In this document: positions 36,968 through 44,950 of the stretch, one piece after another
Layout: the number at the start of each line of letters is the position of its first letter
How positions within the stretch are numbered: the first letter of the stretch is position 1
Assembly (NCBI RefSeq): GCF_001264245.1
Contig: NZ_CP011339.1
Span: forward strand, 5,084,001 to 5,148,000
Length of the DNA: 64,000 nt
Reading direction: 5' to 3'
Source: Microcystis panniformis FACHB-1757
GTDB taxonomy: Bacteria; Cyanobacteriota; Cyanobacteriia; Cyanobacteriales; Microcystaceae
The notes under the pieces: generated by a model
The model's database searches: none
Seen by the model: the letters and a program-made list of their open reading frames with translations, nothing else
What the model was told of the DNA's origin: nothing
Made by a program: the position numbers and the translations under genes

Positions 36968-38386
36968 GTAGGGCTGTTTCATTCTCCCATCAGAATATCA
37001 AAAGTAAAAGCGATCACTATCAGGTAAAATGAGAAGTGACCGCCAACTTTTTAAATATATGTTGAGCTTAATAGAAAAACTAAAACAAGTCAAGGACTTT
37101 CGGAAAGATAAAGGAAAAAGACACCCTTTATGGATAGTATTAGTAGTAATAATACTAGGAACAATGCTAGGATACTCAGGTTATAGAGAACTAGGAGAGT
37201 TTGCTAAAAATAATCGGCACAGGCTGAGTAAAGAATTTAACATAATTCCAGAAAGAGTCCCATCCTATTCAACAATTAGAAGGGTAATGATGGGAGTTGA
37301 CTGGCAGAGTTTGTTAAAAATGTTTAATGAATGGGCATTACAAGAATATGGACAAAGAGATGATATAAATTGGCTAGGCATAGATGGAAAAAGTCTCAAA
37401 AACACCCTAAAGAATCCTAACAATGAACAACAAAATTTTATCATGTTTATCTCATTGTTTAGTCAAGAAAGTGGCTTGGTATTACACTTAAAAAGAATCG
37501 AAAACAAAAAAGGGTCTGAAATCGACGAAGGGCAAGCTATAATTGAGGATTGCTCTCTCCAAAATAAAGTTTTTACTGGGGATGCTTTACACTGTCAGAA
37601 GAAAACAATCAGCTTAATAGCCAAGACTAAAAATGACTATGTTATCACCGTTAAAGGAAATCAGAAAAATCTTTATCAGCGAATACAAGACCTGAGTAAT
37701 TCCTCAAAGCCAGAAAGTTTTTTTCTTGAACAAGATAATAGTCATGGACGAAAAATATCAAGAAAAATAGAAGTTTTTAAAGTGAGGAAAAATGAAAGAA
37801 AAGGGTTTGAAAATCTGCGAAGAGTTATTAAAGTAGAAAGAAGGGGTAGTCGCGGGGATAAAACCTATGAAGAAACAGCTTACTATATCAGTAGCCTAAC
37901 CGAATCCGCCGAAGTATTTGCTAAAATTATTCGAGGACACTGGAAAATAGAAAATCAGTTACATTGGGTAAAAGATGTAATTTTTGAGGAAGATAAAAGC
38001 GAAATTAGTGATTTTCAAGCGGCCAGCAATTGGTCAATTCTCACAACCATAGGATTGAATCTTTTCAGAGGTTTGGGTTTTCTCTCAATCACAGAGGGAC
38101 AGAGGTGGTTAGCTGAACGTTGGGAAAAACTGATAGTTTTATCGACGTAAGAAGCAGAAAAATTAGCTAAATTAACAGGATGTACTCTCAGAAAATTTGA
38201 AGAGAGATAGGCTTTTAGTGGCTTGGGAACAAGCTTTATCAATTTATTCATAATAAATTTGGCAGAGGATTAAAGATTAGTTATTGTGACTAACTATTTT
38301 GATTAGAAAAAGATAAACTTGAGAATCTTCAGTCAAATTTATTGACTCAAAATTAGCTGTACTTAATTTAAATGAATCAACCCTAC
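36968..38386 (+). mobile_element. ISAs1-family element (complete)
   Basis: 1419 bp with inverted ends GTAGGGCTGTTTCATT and AATGAATCAACCCTAC. An 8-bp duplication CCCAACGG flanks it (36960-36967 and 38387-38394). It contains one intact transposase. Confidence 0.88.
37029..38150 (+). CDS. ISAs1-family transposase
   Basis: 373 residues. The N-terminal DDE_Tnp_1-associated part (IEKLKQVKDFRKDKGKRHPL) is followed by the catalytic core: WLGIDGKSLKN (first Asp), KVFTGDALHCQKK (second Asp) and HWKIENQLHWVKDVIFEEDK (Glu). These motifs define the ISAs1/H-repeat group. No lesion is visible, and target duplications are perfect, so the insertion is recent. Confidence 0.92.
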   Translation: MRSDRQLFKYMLSLIEKLKQVKDFRKDKGKRHPLWIVLVVIILGTMLGYSGYRELGEFAKNNRHRLSKEFNIIPERVPSYSTIRRVMMGVDWQSLLKMFNEWALQEYGQRDDINWLGIDGKSLKNTLKNPNNEQQNFIMFISLFSQESGLVLHLKRIENKKGSEIDEGQAIIEDCSLQNKVFTGDALHCQKKTISLIAKTKNDYVITVKGNQKNLYQRIQDLSNSSKPESFFLEQDNSHGRKISRKIEVFKVRKNERKGFENLRRVIKVERRGSRGDKTYEETAYYISSLTESAEVFAKIIRGHWKIENQLHWVKDVIFEEDKSEISDFQAASNWSILTTIGLNLFRGLGFLSITEGQRWLAERWEKLIVLST

Positions 38387-38531
38387 CCCAACGGGGGGTT
38401 TGGGGGGTAGAACCCCCCAAAAGCTTGGATTGAGTGATAAAACCGAAAGTAACGCCCAATTTTAGGAGAAAGTTTCCCCTTAAAAATCCCAAATTAGTAG
38501 ATTTACAAAAATGAGATGTACCCGCCGAAAT

Positions 38532-38708
38532 CTATCTCATCTTCTCGTCACTGTCTTCAATTTCTTGATCATCTTGATTGATTTCTTCTTTAAATCCCCG
38601 TAAAGTTTTCCCCAAAGCTGCCCCAAATTCGGGTATTTTTTTCGGTCCAAATATCAGGAGAACAACCACAGCAATAATTACTATTTCTGGCCAACCTAAT
38701 CCAAACAT
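38532..38708 (-). CDS. tatA: Twin-arginine translocase subunit TatA/E
   Basis: A 58-residue gene too short for most ORF cut-offs. MFGLGWPEIVIIAVVVLLIF is the single membrane helix, GPKKIPEFGAALGKTLRGFK the hinge and amphipathic helix with the conserved Phe-Gly-Pro and Leu-Pro/Ile-Pro elements, then an acidic tail (EEINQDDQEIEDSDEK). TatA oligomers form the export pore for folded proteins in the plasma or thylakoid membrane. It stands between the ISAs1 flank and lpdA. Confidence 0.9.
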   Translation of the reverse strand: MFGLGWPEIVIIAVVVLLIFGPKKIPEFGAALGKTLRGFKEEINQDDQEIEDSDEKMR

Positions 38709-38828
38709 AATCTTGAAAGTAAAAAGTAAAAAAAGAGAAAGTAGTCAGAATTCAGGAGTCAGGAGTCGGAAACTTGGAGAATTGCCAGATTCTGTCTTTT
38801 GCACGAGTGCCTGTTGCCTCTTGCCTTC

Positions 38829-38880
38829 AGAAGCTGATAACTGATAACTGATAACTGATAACTGATAACTGATAACTGAC
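38829..38880. repeat. Heptamer tandem repeat (GATAACT)
   Basis: Seven-base units TGATAAC repeated about six times, ending at the lpdA stop. Same family as 14716-14845. Confidence 0.8.
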
Positions 38881-38881
38881 T

Positions 38882-40312
38882 CTACGCTGCCACTTCAGCG
38901 CGTTTGTAAGCTTCGTCGAGGACTTCTGAGAGAGTTGGATGGGTGTGGATGCGGAAAGCGAGTTCATGGACGGATTTGCGTTCAGCGATCGCATTGGCCG
39001 CTTCTTGAATTAAATCCGATGCGTGGATACCGATAATATGAACACCGAGTAATTCCCCCGTATCCTGACGATAAACGACTTTGGCGATGCCTTCCGTTTC
39101 TCCTTCCGCTAAAGCTTTAGAATTTCCCTTAAAATAGGTCTTGACAGCAGCGACTTTATACCCTTCTTGCTGTGCCAAAACTTCTGCTTGCGGTTCCGTT
39201 AAACCCACATAACTAATTTCGGGGTGGGTAAAAGCGGCGGCGGGAATACTGCGATAATCGATGGTTTTTGGGCGATTACAGATATTTTCAATGGCTATTA
39301 CCCCTTGACCCGAAGCAGCGTGAGCTAACATCATTTTACCCGTAGCATCGCCCACAGCCCAAAGATGAGGAATCGGTTCACCGTCCTGAATTACCTGCAT
39401 TTTGTCATTAACGGCAATAAAACCACGTTTATCCAGTTCTACCCCGACAAATTCCAATCCGAGATTCTTGGTCGCGGGGATTCTTCCTGTAGCGACTAAA
39501 CAAGCATCTACTTCTAAAATTTCGATCGCTTCTTTGCTTTTTGCGTCCACCAGTTCAATGGCCACAGGATTCCCCGGTTTAATACTTTTTGCCAAAACTC
39601 CCACATAAGTCTCGATGTCTCTAGGTTTAATCAGAACTCTTTCGGCGATTTTCGAGATTTCTGGGTCAAATCCCGGCATGAGACTGTCTAAAGCTTCGAT
39701 CATCGTCACTTCACAACCCAAAGCGGTGTATATATCCGAAAATTCCAGACCGATATAACCACTACCGATAATTGCGATCCACTTGGGTAAAGTTTCTAAT
39801 CTAACGGCCTCATCGCTGGTAAAAACCGTTTTATGATCGATCTCGATCCCCGGTGGGACAAAGGGAACCGACCCCGGACAGAGCATAATATCCTTAGCGG
39901 TGTAGATTTTTTCGCCACTATCCCCGATGACGCTAACTTTTTGCGGGCCGGCGATTTTTCCCCAACCGTGGATAGTATCAACCTTGAGACGTTTAAGACT
40001 ATTAGTGAGATCGCCTCTAATTTTACTGACAAGGTTGTTAGCATGATCGGCAATTGTCGGACGGTCAAAATTAACGCCACCGATGGCAATACCTAGACTT
40101 TTCAGATGGTCACTATCGGCCAATTCGCGCACTCGTCCCGAGGCTGCCAGTAAAGCTTTAGAGGGAATACAACCGCGATTAACACAGGTTCCTCCCATAT
40201 CTTTGGCTTCGATAATAGCCGTTTTTAGCCCACATTTGACCGCGTGTAGGGCTGCTCCGTGGCCACCAACTCCAGCACCGATAATAATTAAATCGTAGTC
40301 GAATTCACTCAT
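38882..40312 (-). CDS. lpdA: Dihydrolipoamide dehydrogenase (E3)
   Basis: 476 residues from the ATG at 40312 (MSEFDYDLIIIGAGVGGHGA); an upstream ATG at 40339 would add nine residues. The FAD motif GAGVGGHGA and redox disulfide GGTCVNRGCIPS (Cys43, Cys48) are followed by the NAD-binding GSGYIGLEF, AVGDATGKMMLAHAA and the dimer-interface HTHPTLSE active-site His. It reoxidises lipoyl groups of pyruvate dehydrogenase and of the glycine cleavage system in photorespiration. Complete. Confidence 0.95.
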   Translation of the reverse strand: MSEFDYDLIIIGAGVGGHGAALHAVKCGLKTAIIEAKDMGGTCVNRGCIPSKALLAASGRVRELADSDHLKSLGIAIGGVNFDRPTIADHANNLVSKIRGDLTNSLKRLKVDTIHGWGKIAGPQKVSVIGDSGEKIYTAKDIMLCPGSVPFVPPGIEIDHKTVFTSDEAVRLETLPKWIAIIGSGYIGLEFSDIYTALGCEVTMIEALDSLMPGFDPEISKIAERVLIKPRDIETYVGVLAKSIKPGNPVAIELVDAKSKEAIEILEVDACLVATGRIPATKNLGLEFVGVELDKRGFIAVNDKMQVIQDGEPIPHLWAVGDATGKMMLAHAASGQGVIAIENICNRPKTIDYRSIPAAAFTHPEISYVGLTEPQAEVLAQQEGYKVAAVKTYFKGNSKALAEGETEGIAKVVYRQDTGELLGVHIIGIHASDLIQEAANAIAERKSVHELAFRIHTHPTLSEVLDEAYKRAEVAA

Positions 40313-40408
40313 AGTCTCTCTGACTCTCAAAGTTAGCATTATCCCATTTTACGATCCACTGCGATCAAGCGGTGCTATCCCGGTCAAAAACTGGAGCCAG
40401 TTTTTAGC

Positions 40409-40450
40409 CTGACTGACGGACACATTTTTCAATACAAAGACAAGTACTGT
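40409..40450 (-). mobile_element. 42-bp IS4-type right-end relic
   Basis: CTGACTGACGGACACATTTT and the following 22 bases equal the reverse complement of the IS4 right end at 4550-4579 plus 4720-4731. The rest of the IS is absent; the MITE begins at its inner edge. Confidence 0.8.
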
Positions 40451-40582
40451 GGCTCTTCTCGACTTTGTGTGATAATTTTTGCTTATGGAACCCTGAAGTG
40501 CTTATTGGGCAAAACTTTTAGGACTATTTTGCGGATATTCTATCGGTATAGACCTCGTTTCCACACAGAAACCAGAAGAGCC
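40451..40582 (+). mobile_element. MITE with ISL3-like ends, copy 3
   Basis: 132 bp, nearly the same as 4580-4712, with GGCTCTTCT and AGAAGAGCC ends. There is no flanking duplication. It is separated by five bases (GATAT) from the complete ISL3 element whose ends it shares. Confidence 0.85.
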
Positions 40583-40587
40583 GATAT

Positions 40588-41832
40588 GGCTCTTCTGGTT
40601 TTCGTGTGTTAATTTTTGTTATGAATTAAAGCAAGCAAACAGCTTAAGTCGAAGATGTTCAAAATTGGTAAATCCATAACTCATTCTTTTAATAAGCTTT
40701 ATTTTGGTATTCATTCCCTCAATTAATCCGTTGGTTGTCTGATTTTCAAAGTAATTACAAATACCTGGCAAATGCTTCTGGATCATCCTGGCACTACTTT
40801 CATATAATATCCCGCCTATTCTTATCCATTTTTCCAATTTTCTCTCAGCACCTCTGAACGTTCTACTACTTTGATAAATTTGTCTAATTTCTTCTTTCAT
40901 TTCCCAGGCTATTCCTAAGCATGGATGTTCTTTTAAGATAACTTCTAGTTGTTGTTTTTGCTCGTCCTTTAAGTCCTCTTTATTCTTCCATAATAAATGA
41001 GGTAATCCTTTTTCATGCACCCCCATTAACTTTCTCAATTTATTAAGCTCGTCATTGATGATAGCCATTACATGAAAACGGTCATAGATGATTTTAGCAT
41101 TGGGAAATAATTCCTTGATCACTGCTGTAAATCCTGACCACATATCGACGCTCACTTCTTTCACTTTCTCCCGAACTGCGTCTGGCTGTGCTTTTAAGGC
41201 TTCCATTAATTCTTCTTGCTTATGTCCTTTAATCACATCTAGTAAAATTTTCTTGTCCATATCTACGACCGTTGTGATGAAATCTTTATGTCCTTTTAAG
41301 TTACTAAATTCATCTAAGCTTATTCGTTCTGGTGCTTCCCACTCTTCCTTTTCTAGTTCTTTAGCACAGTGATTAAATATTAACTCAACTTCTGACCATC
41401 CTAACCCTTCTTCTCGACTTATTTCTTCGATGCTACAATTTTTTACTCTCTCATAAATCATCGATTCATAGCGAATTGTATGATGCTGTCTTAATCTCAT
41501 AAAACTCAGTCTTTCGCTGATATACTTTTGGCACTTTTGACAATGAAACTGACGGCGTGGTACTTCTAAATATACTGGATTACCTAATATTGACAAGTCT
41601 CTGACTAGATTATACTCTGTCTGATTGATTCTGTCTAAGGTTTGATGGCAATTCGGACATTCAATTGTTTCATTTAAAAGAGCAAGCTTTAGGAAAATTG
41701 TCTGAGCAATTTTTTGATAATTGACCACTGTTACATTTGGTAAATCGAGGAGTTGATCAAAATTTATCCACATAACCCACCTCCTGTTCTGTGTTACTAT
41801 TATACCATGTTCACACAGAACCTAGAAGAGCC
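40588..41832 (-). mobile_element. ISL3-family element (complete)
   Basis: 1245 bp. Ends GGCTCTTCTGG and CCTAGAAGAGCC are inverted repeats. It ends only 11 bases before the queG start. No exact target duplication is visible, though GATAT occurs on both sides. Confidence 0.85.
40619..41773 (-). CDS. ISL3-family transposase
   Basis: 384 residues. An N-terminal zinc-finger pair (ECPNCHQTLDRIN, FHCQKCQKYI) and helix-turn-helix (CSIEEISREEGLGWSEVELI) precede the catalytic part: ISLDEFSNLKGHKDF (first Asp), SVDMWSGFTAVI with IIYDRFHVM (second Asp), and TNGLIEGMNTKIKLIKRMSYG (Glu). These are diagnostic of ISL3. No lesion is visible. It could mobilise the three MITE copies in trans. Confidence 0.93.
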   Translation of the reverse strand: MWINFDQLLDLPNVTVVNYQKIAQTIFLKLALLNETIECPNCHQTLDRINQTEYNLVRDLSILGNPVYLEVPRRQFHCQKCQKYISERLSFMRLRQHHTIRYESMIYERVKNCSIEEISREEGLGWSEVELIFNHCAKELEKEEWEAPERISLDEFSNLKGHKDFITTVVDMDKKILLDVIKGHKQEELMEALKAQPDAVREKVKEVSVDMWSGFTAVIKELFPNAKIIYDRFHVMAIINDELNKLRKLMGVHEKGLPHLLWKNKEDLKDEQKQQLEVILKEHPCLGIAWEMKEEIRQIYQSSRTFRGAERKLEKWIRIGGILYESSARMIQKHLPGICNYFENQTTNGLIEGMNTKIKLIKRMSYGFTNFEHLRLKLFACFNS

Positions 41833-41843
41833 AAGATATTTCT

Positions 41844-42791
41844 ATGGTGACAGAAACACAAATCAAAGAAAAAGCGCTAGAGTTAGGTTTCCATGGGGTC
41901 GGTATTGCTTCTGTGGATAGTCAAGACTCGGCGGTATCCCATCTAAAAAGCTGGTTAGAGCGCGGTTATCACGCTGATATGGATTGGATGACTAACCCGA
42001 AACGACAGGATATCAAAACTCTTTGGCCAGAAGTGCGATCGCTAATATGTCTTGCCCTTAACTACTACACCCCCCAGCAACACAGTCAAGAACAAAACCA
42101 TGGCAAAATTTCCCGTTATGCTTGGGGACGGGATTATCACAAAGTATTAAGTAAAAAATTAAAGGCCCTCAGTCAATGGTTAGAAAGTCAGGGGGAGCAA
42201 ATTCAAACCCGTTACTATGTGGACACCGGACCGGTACAGGATAAAGTTTGGGCGCAAAGAGCAGGGATCGGCTGGATTGCCAAGAATGGTAACTTAATTA
42301 CCCGCAATTACGGCAGTTGGGTGTTTTTAGCCGAAATATTAACTAATTTACCTTTAGAACCCGATCGACCCCATAGCGCCCATTGTGGCACCTGTAGCCG
42401 TTGTTTAAGCGCCTGTCCCACCCAGGCAATAGTTAGTCCCTATGTGGTGGATGCTAATCGCTGTATTGCATACCATACCATCGAAAATCGTGCTGTAACT
42501 TTGCCTACAGAAATTGCCGAGAATTTACAAGGTTGGGTAGCTGGCTGCGATATCTGTCAAGATGTCTGTCCTTGGAATCAACGTTTTGCCCAAGTTACCG
42601 ACGTGGAGGATTTTCAACCTCGTCCCGAAAACCTCTCGCCAAGGTTGGAGGAATTAGCTAATCTAACTATAGAGGAGTGGGATCGTCGTTTCATCTCGTC
42701 AGCCCTGCGTCGAATTAAACCCCAGCAGTGGCGACGTAATGCCCAAGCTAATTTAGCCCATTCCCCTCACCCCGCACAAGATGACAATTAA
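41844..42791 (+). CDS. queG: Epoxyqueuosine reductase
   Basis: 315 residues. VDTGPVQDKVWAQRAGIGWI is the cobalamin and substrate region. CGTCSRCLSACPTQAI and CDICQDVCPWN bind two [4Fe-4S] clusters. It performs the last step of queuosine synthesis, reducing the epoxide in tRNA wobble position 34. The ISL3 element ends 11 bases upstream, so the native promoter and ribosome-binding site were displaced. Its last 11 bases overlap the start of the HAD gene. Confidence 0.94.
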   Translation: MVTETQIKEKALELGFHGVGIASVDSQDSAVSHLKSWLERGYHADMDWMTNPKRQDIKTLWPEVRSLICLALNYYTPQQHSQEQNHGKISRYAWGRDYHKVLSKKLKALSQWLESQGEQIQTRYYVDTGPVQDKVWAQRAGIGWIAKNGNLITRNYGSWVFLAEILTNLPLEPDRPHSAHCGTCSRCLSACPTQAIVSPYVVDANRCIAYHTIENRAVTLPTEIAENLQGWVAGCDICQDVCPWNQRFAQVTDVEDFQPRPENLSPRLEELANLTIEEWDRRFISSALRRIKPQQWRRNAQANLAHSPHPAQDDN

Positions 42792-43419
42792 AGTAGTCGT
42801 GTTCGATTTTGATGGTACTATCGCCGATACCCACGATACTTTCGTGGAGATTGTCAATCGTTTGGCTAAAAATTTTGGTTATCAACCCATCAACGAGGAA
42901 GATTTGGCCAGACTAAAAAACCTTAGTTCCCAAGAAATTATTAAACAATCCCAAGTTTCCCCCGTTAAAATCCCTTTTTTACTCTATCGAGTTAAACGGG
43001 AATTAAATAAACAAATTGAATGTCTGAAACCTTTTCATGGCTGGCCTCACTGCCTCGCTACTCTTAAAGAAAGAGGCTATAGATTGGGAATAATAACTTC
43101 TAATACCAAAGAAAATGTCAACCTATTTTTAGGTAATAATCAACTATTAAATTTATTTGATTTTATCTGTTCGGGAACGCCTTTATTCGGCAAACACAAA
43201 ATTATCGATCGCCTGATCCGACAAAATAAATTCTGTCCCGATGAAATGATTTATGTCGGCGATGAAACCAGAGATATTACTGCTGCCCAAAAAAGTCAAG
43301 TGCAGGTGGTGGCAGTCGCTTGGGGCTTTAATTCCCCTCAAATTCTCTCCCAATTTAACCCTGATCATCTCATTGATCATCCCCTAGAATTATTGGATAT
43401 TTTAGATAGGGCTGGCTGA
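42781..43419 (+). CDS. HAD-superfamily phosphatase (phosphoglycolate phosphatase-like)
   Basis: 212 residues. DFDGTIADT (nucleophile and acid Asp), IITSNTKENVN (motif II), GKHKIIDRLI (Lys) and YVGDETRDITAAQ (motif IV) define a subfamily I haloacid dehalogenase with a helical cap. Substrates of such enzymes include phosphoglycolate and pyrophosphate, but neither can be assigned from sequence. It overlaps queG by 11 bases and is cotranscribed with it. Confidence 0.85.
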   Translation: MTIKVVVFDFDGTIADTHDTFVEIVNRLAKNFGYQPINEEDLARLKNLSSQEIIKQSQVSPVKIPFLLYRVKRELNKQIECLKPFHGWPHCLATLKERGYRLGIITSNTKENVNLFLGNNQLLNLFDFICSGTPLFGKHKIIDRLIRQNKFCPDEMIYVGDETRDITAAQKSQVQVVAVAWGFNSPQILSQFNPDHLIDHPLELLDILDRAG

Positions 43420-43494
43420 AAAAGTTTTTACTAGGAGCATGGACATTTGTACTATAATATCCAACACTCAGTTTAAATATAGACTTCGATCGAT

Positions 43495-43579
43495 GGGGGC
43501 AGAGAGACTCGAACTCTCACGAGCTTATAAGGCTCAACGGATTTTAAGTCCGTAGCGTCTACCATTCCGCCACGCCCCC
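43495..43579 (-). tRNA. tRNA-Leu (UAA)
   Basis: An 85-nt class II tRNA with a 5' GGGGGCG acceptor strand, D-arm, anticodon loop CTTAAAA (anticodon UAA), a long variable arm and the T-arm GTTCGAGTC. CCA is not encoded. The group I intron found in this gene in many cyanobacteria is absent. Confidence 0.95.
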
Positions 43580-43751
43580 GTTATTTAACCGACAATTTTT
43601 TATCATATCACAAATAATTTAATTGGCAAGAGTATTTTCAGCAAATTATTTTAGTCCGCCAATTCGATCGCCGCAAAGGGGGAAAGACAGGGTAAAATAA
43701 TCAGCAGGTGGATTGCCGTTCACCGACAGCTATTGAGAAAAATCAATCCTT

Positions 43752-43991
43752 ATGCAATCAATTCTGACGCAAGAAACCATTATCATCGCCCTGATCTACC
43801 TATCTCTCAGTGTCTTGTATTTGCTCGTCATTCCCGCCGTTATCTACTACTACCTCAATACGCGCTGGTATGTGGCTTCTTCTTGGGAAAGAGGGTTTAT
43901 GTACTTTCTGATGAGCTTTTTCTTCCCTGGGATGCTGTTGTTAAGTCCTTTCCTTAACTTCCGTCCCCAACGTCGTACCCTAAAAGCTTAA
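43752..43991 (+). CDS. ndhL: NDH-1 subunit L
   Basis: 79 residues with two membrane helices (ALIYLSLSVLYLLVIPAVIYYY and MYFLMSFFFPGMLLLSPF) and the conserved RWYVASSWERGF and FLNFRPQRR. NdhL is a cyanobacterial/plastid-specific subunit of the photosynthetic NDH-1 complex in cyclic electron flow and CO2 uptake. An overlapping ORF at 43733 is a shadow. DUF3007 follows 19 bases downstream, a conserved cyanobacterial pairing. Confidence 0.93.
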   Translation: MQSILTQETIIIALIYLSLSVLYLLVIPAVIYYYLNTRWYVASSWERGFMYFLMSFFFPGMLLLSPFLNFRPQRRTLKA

Positions 43992-44010
43992 GTTATCACC
44001 AAAAAAACCC

Positions 44011-44316
44011 ATGAGACGCATTGATGTCATCGGGATCGGTATAGGGATGTTTGCTATGGGCGGCATCCTCTACATTATCCTACAAAAAACCGGTTTAGAT
44101 AGTGCTTCGGCGGGAATTTGGAGTCAAGCGGTGTTGGTAGGTGGTGTCATCGGTTGGATTTTTACCTATCTGTTTCGAGTCGCCACCGATAATATGACCT
44201 ACGGCCAACAGCGCAAAGATTACGAAGATGCCGTCTTTAAAAAACGCCTGGAAGCGATGACTCCCGAAGAAATCGCCCAAATGCAGCGGGAGATTGAAGA
44301 AGAAAAAACTAAATAA
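44011..44316 (+). CDS. DUF3007 family protein
   Basis: 101 residues with two membrane helices (VIGIGIGMFAMGGILYIIL and WSQAVLVGGVIGWIFTYLF), then the family block RVATDNMTYGQQRKDYEDAV and a charged C-terminal helix (EIAQMQREIEEE). Function unknown; it is coupled with ndhL in many cyanobacteria, suggesting a role with the NDH-1 or thylakoid membrane. Confidence 0.88.
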   Translation: MRRIDVIGIGIGMFAMGGILYIILQKTGLDSASAGIWSQAVLVGGVIGWIFTYLFRVATDNMTYGQQRKDYEDAVFKKRLEAMTPEEIAQMQREIEEEKTK

Positions 44317-44320
44317 ATAG

Positions 44321-44749
44321 ATGAAACCCGATAAAATCATCATCGGTTGGCGAGAATGGCTGGATTTACCTGATTTAGGCATTACCAAAATAAAGGCCAA
44401 GATTGATACAGGCGCTCGCTCCTCGGCCCTACACGCTTTTCATCTCCACCCTTTTCTCGATGGCGATCGCAATTGGCTGCGCTTTCAAGTTCATCCCTAC
44501 CAAAAAGATAGTCACCACACTGTCACCACCACCGCAGAAATCCTCGAATGGCGACAGGTAAAAAATTCTGGGGGTCAAAGTCAACTACGTCCTGTTATCA
44601 GAACAAGTGTATTACTTGGTGATCGTCAATGGGCGATCGAATTAACTTTAACTAATCGCGATGTCATGGGTTTTCGGATGTTATTAGGACGAGAAGCGCT
44701 GAAAAAAGGCTTTCTTGTCCATCCGAATAAGTCTTTTTTACTGAGTTAA
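44321..44749 (+). CDS. RimB-type retropepsin-like (Zn_protease family) protein
   Basis: 142 residues. GWREWLDLPDLGITKIKAKI and DTGARSSALHA give the retropepsin-type DTG active site, followed by RPVIRTSVLLGDRQW and FRMLLGREAL. The family is named ATP-dependent zinc protease, but the motif is that of aspartic peptidases and it is associated with RimK-type ligases. It starts four bases after the DUF3007 gene, suggesting one operon with ndhL. Confidence 0.85.
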   Translation: MKPDKIIIGWREWLDLPDLGITKIKAKIDTGARSSALHAFHLHPFLDGDRNWLRFQVHPYQKDSHHTVTTTAEILEWRQVKNSGGQSQLRPVIRTSVLLGDRQWAIELTLTNRDVMGFRMLLGREALKKGFLVHPNKSFLLS

Positions 44750-44950
44750 GTTATATTTAGGGTTTGCGGCAAAAAGTTTTTCCTAGGGGCAGGGTGTGGG
44801 TTTTACCGATTTTGAGGGGGTCAATTACCTAATTTTCAGGGAAAAAGTCCCGGAATTTTCCCCCTGATCACTCCCAGGGCCGGTACTTTTTGATTGACAA
44901 AAAGTCTAAAGATATTATCCAACAAGGTTTTTAGATTTATTCAGCCAGCC

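Noticed and set aside
40583..41840. Clean 8-bp target duplication of ISL3
   Set aside because: Flanks share only GATAT, so a duplication cannot be claimed.
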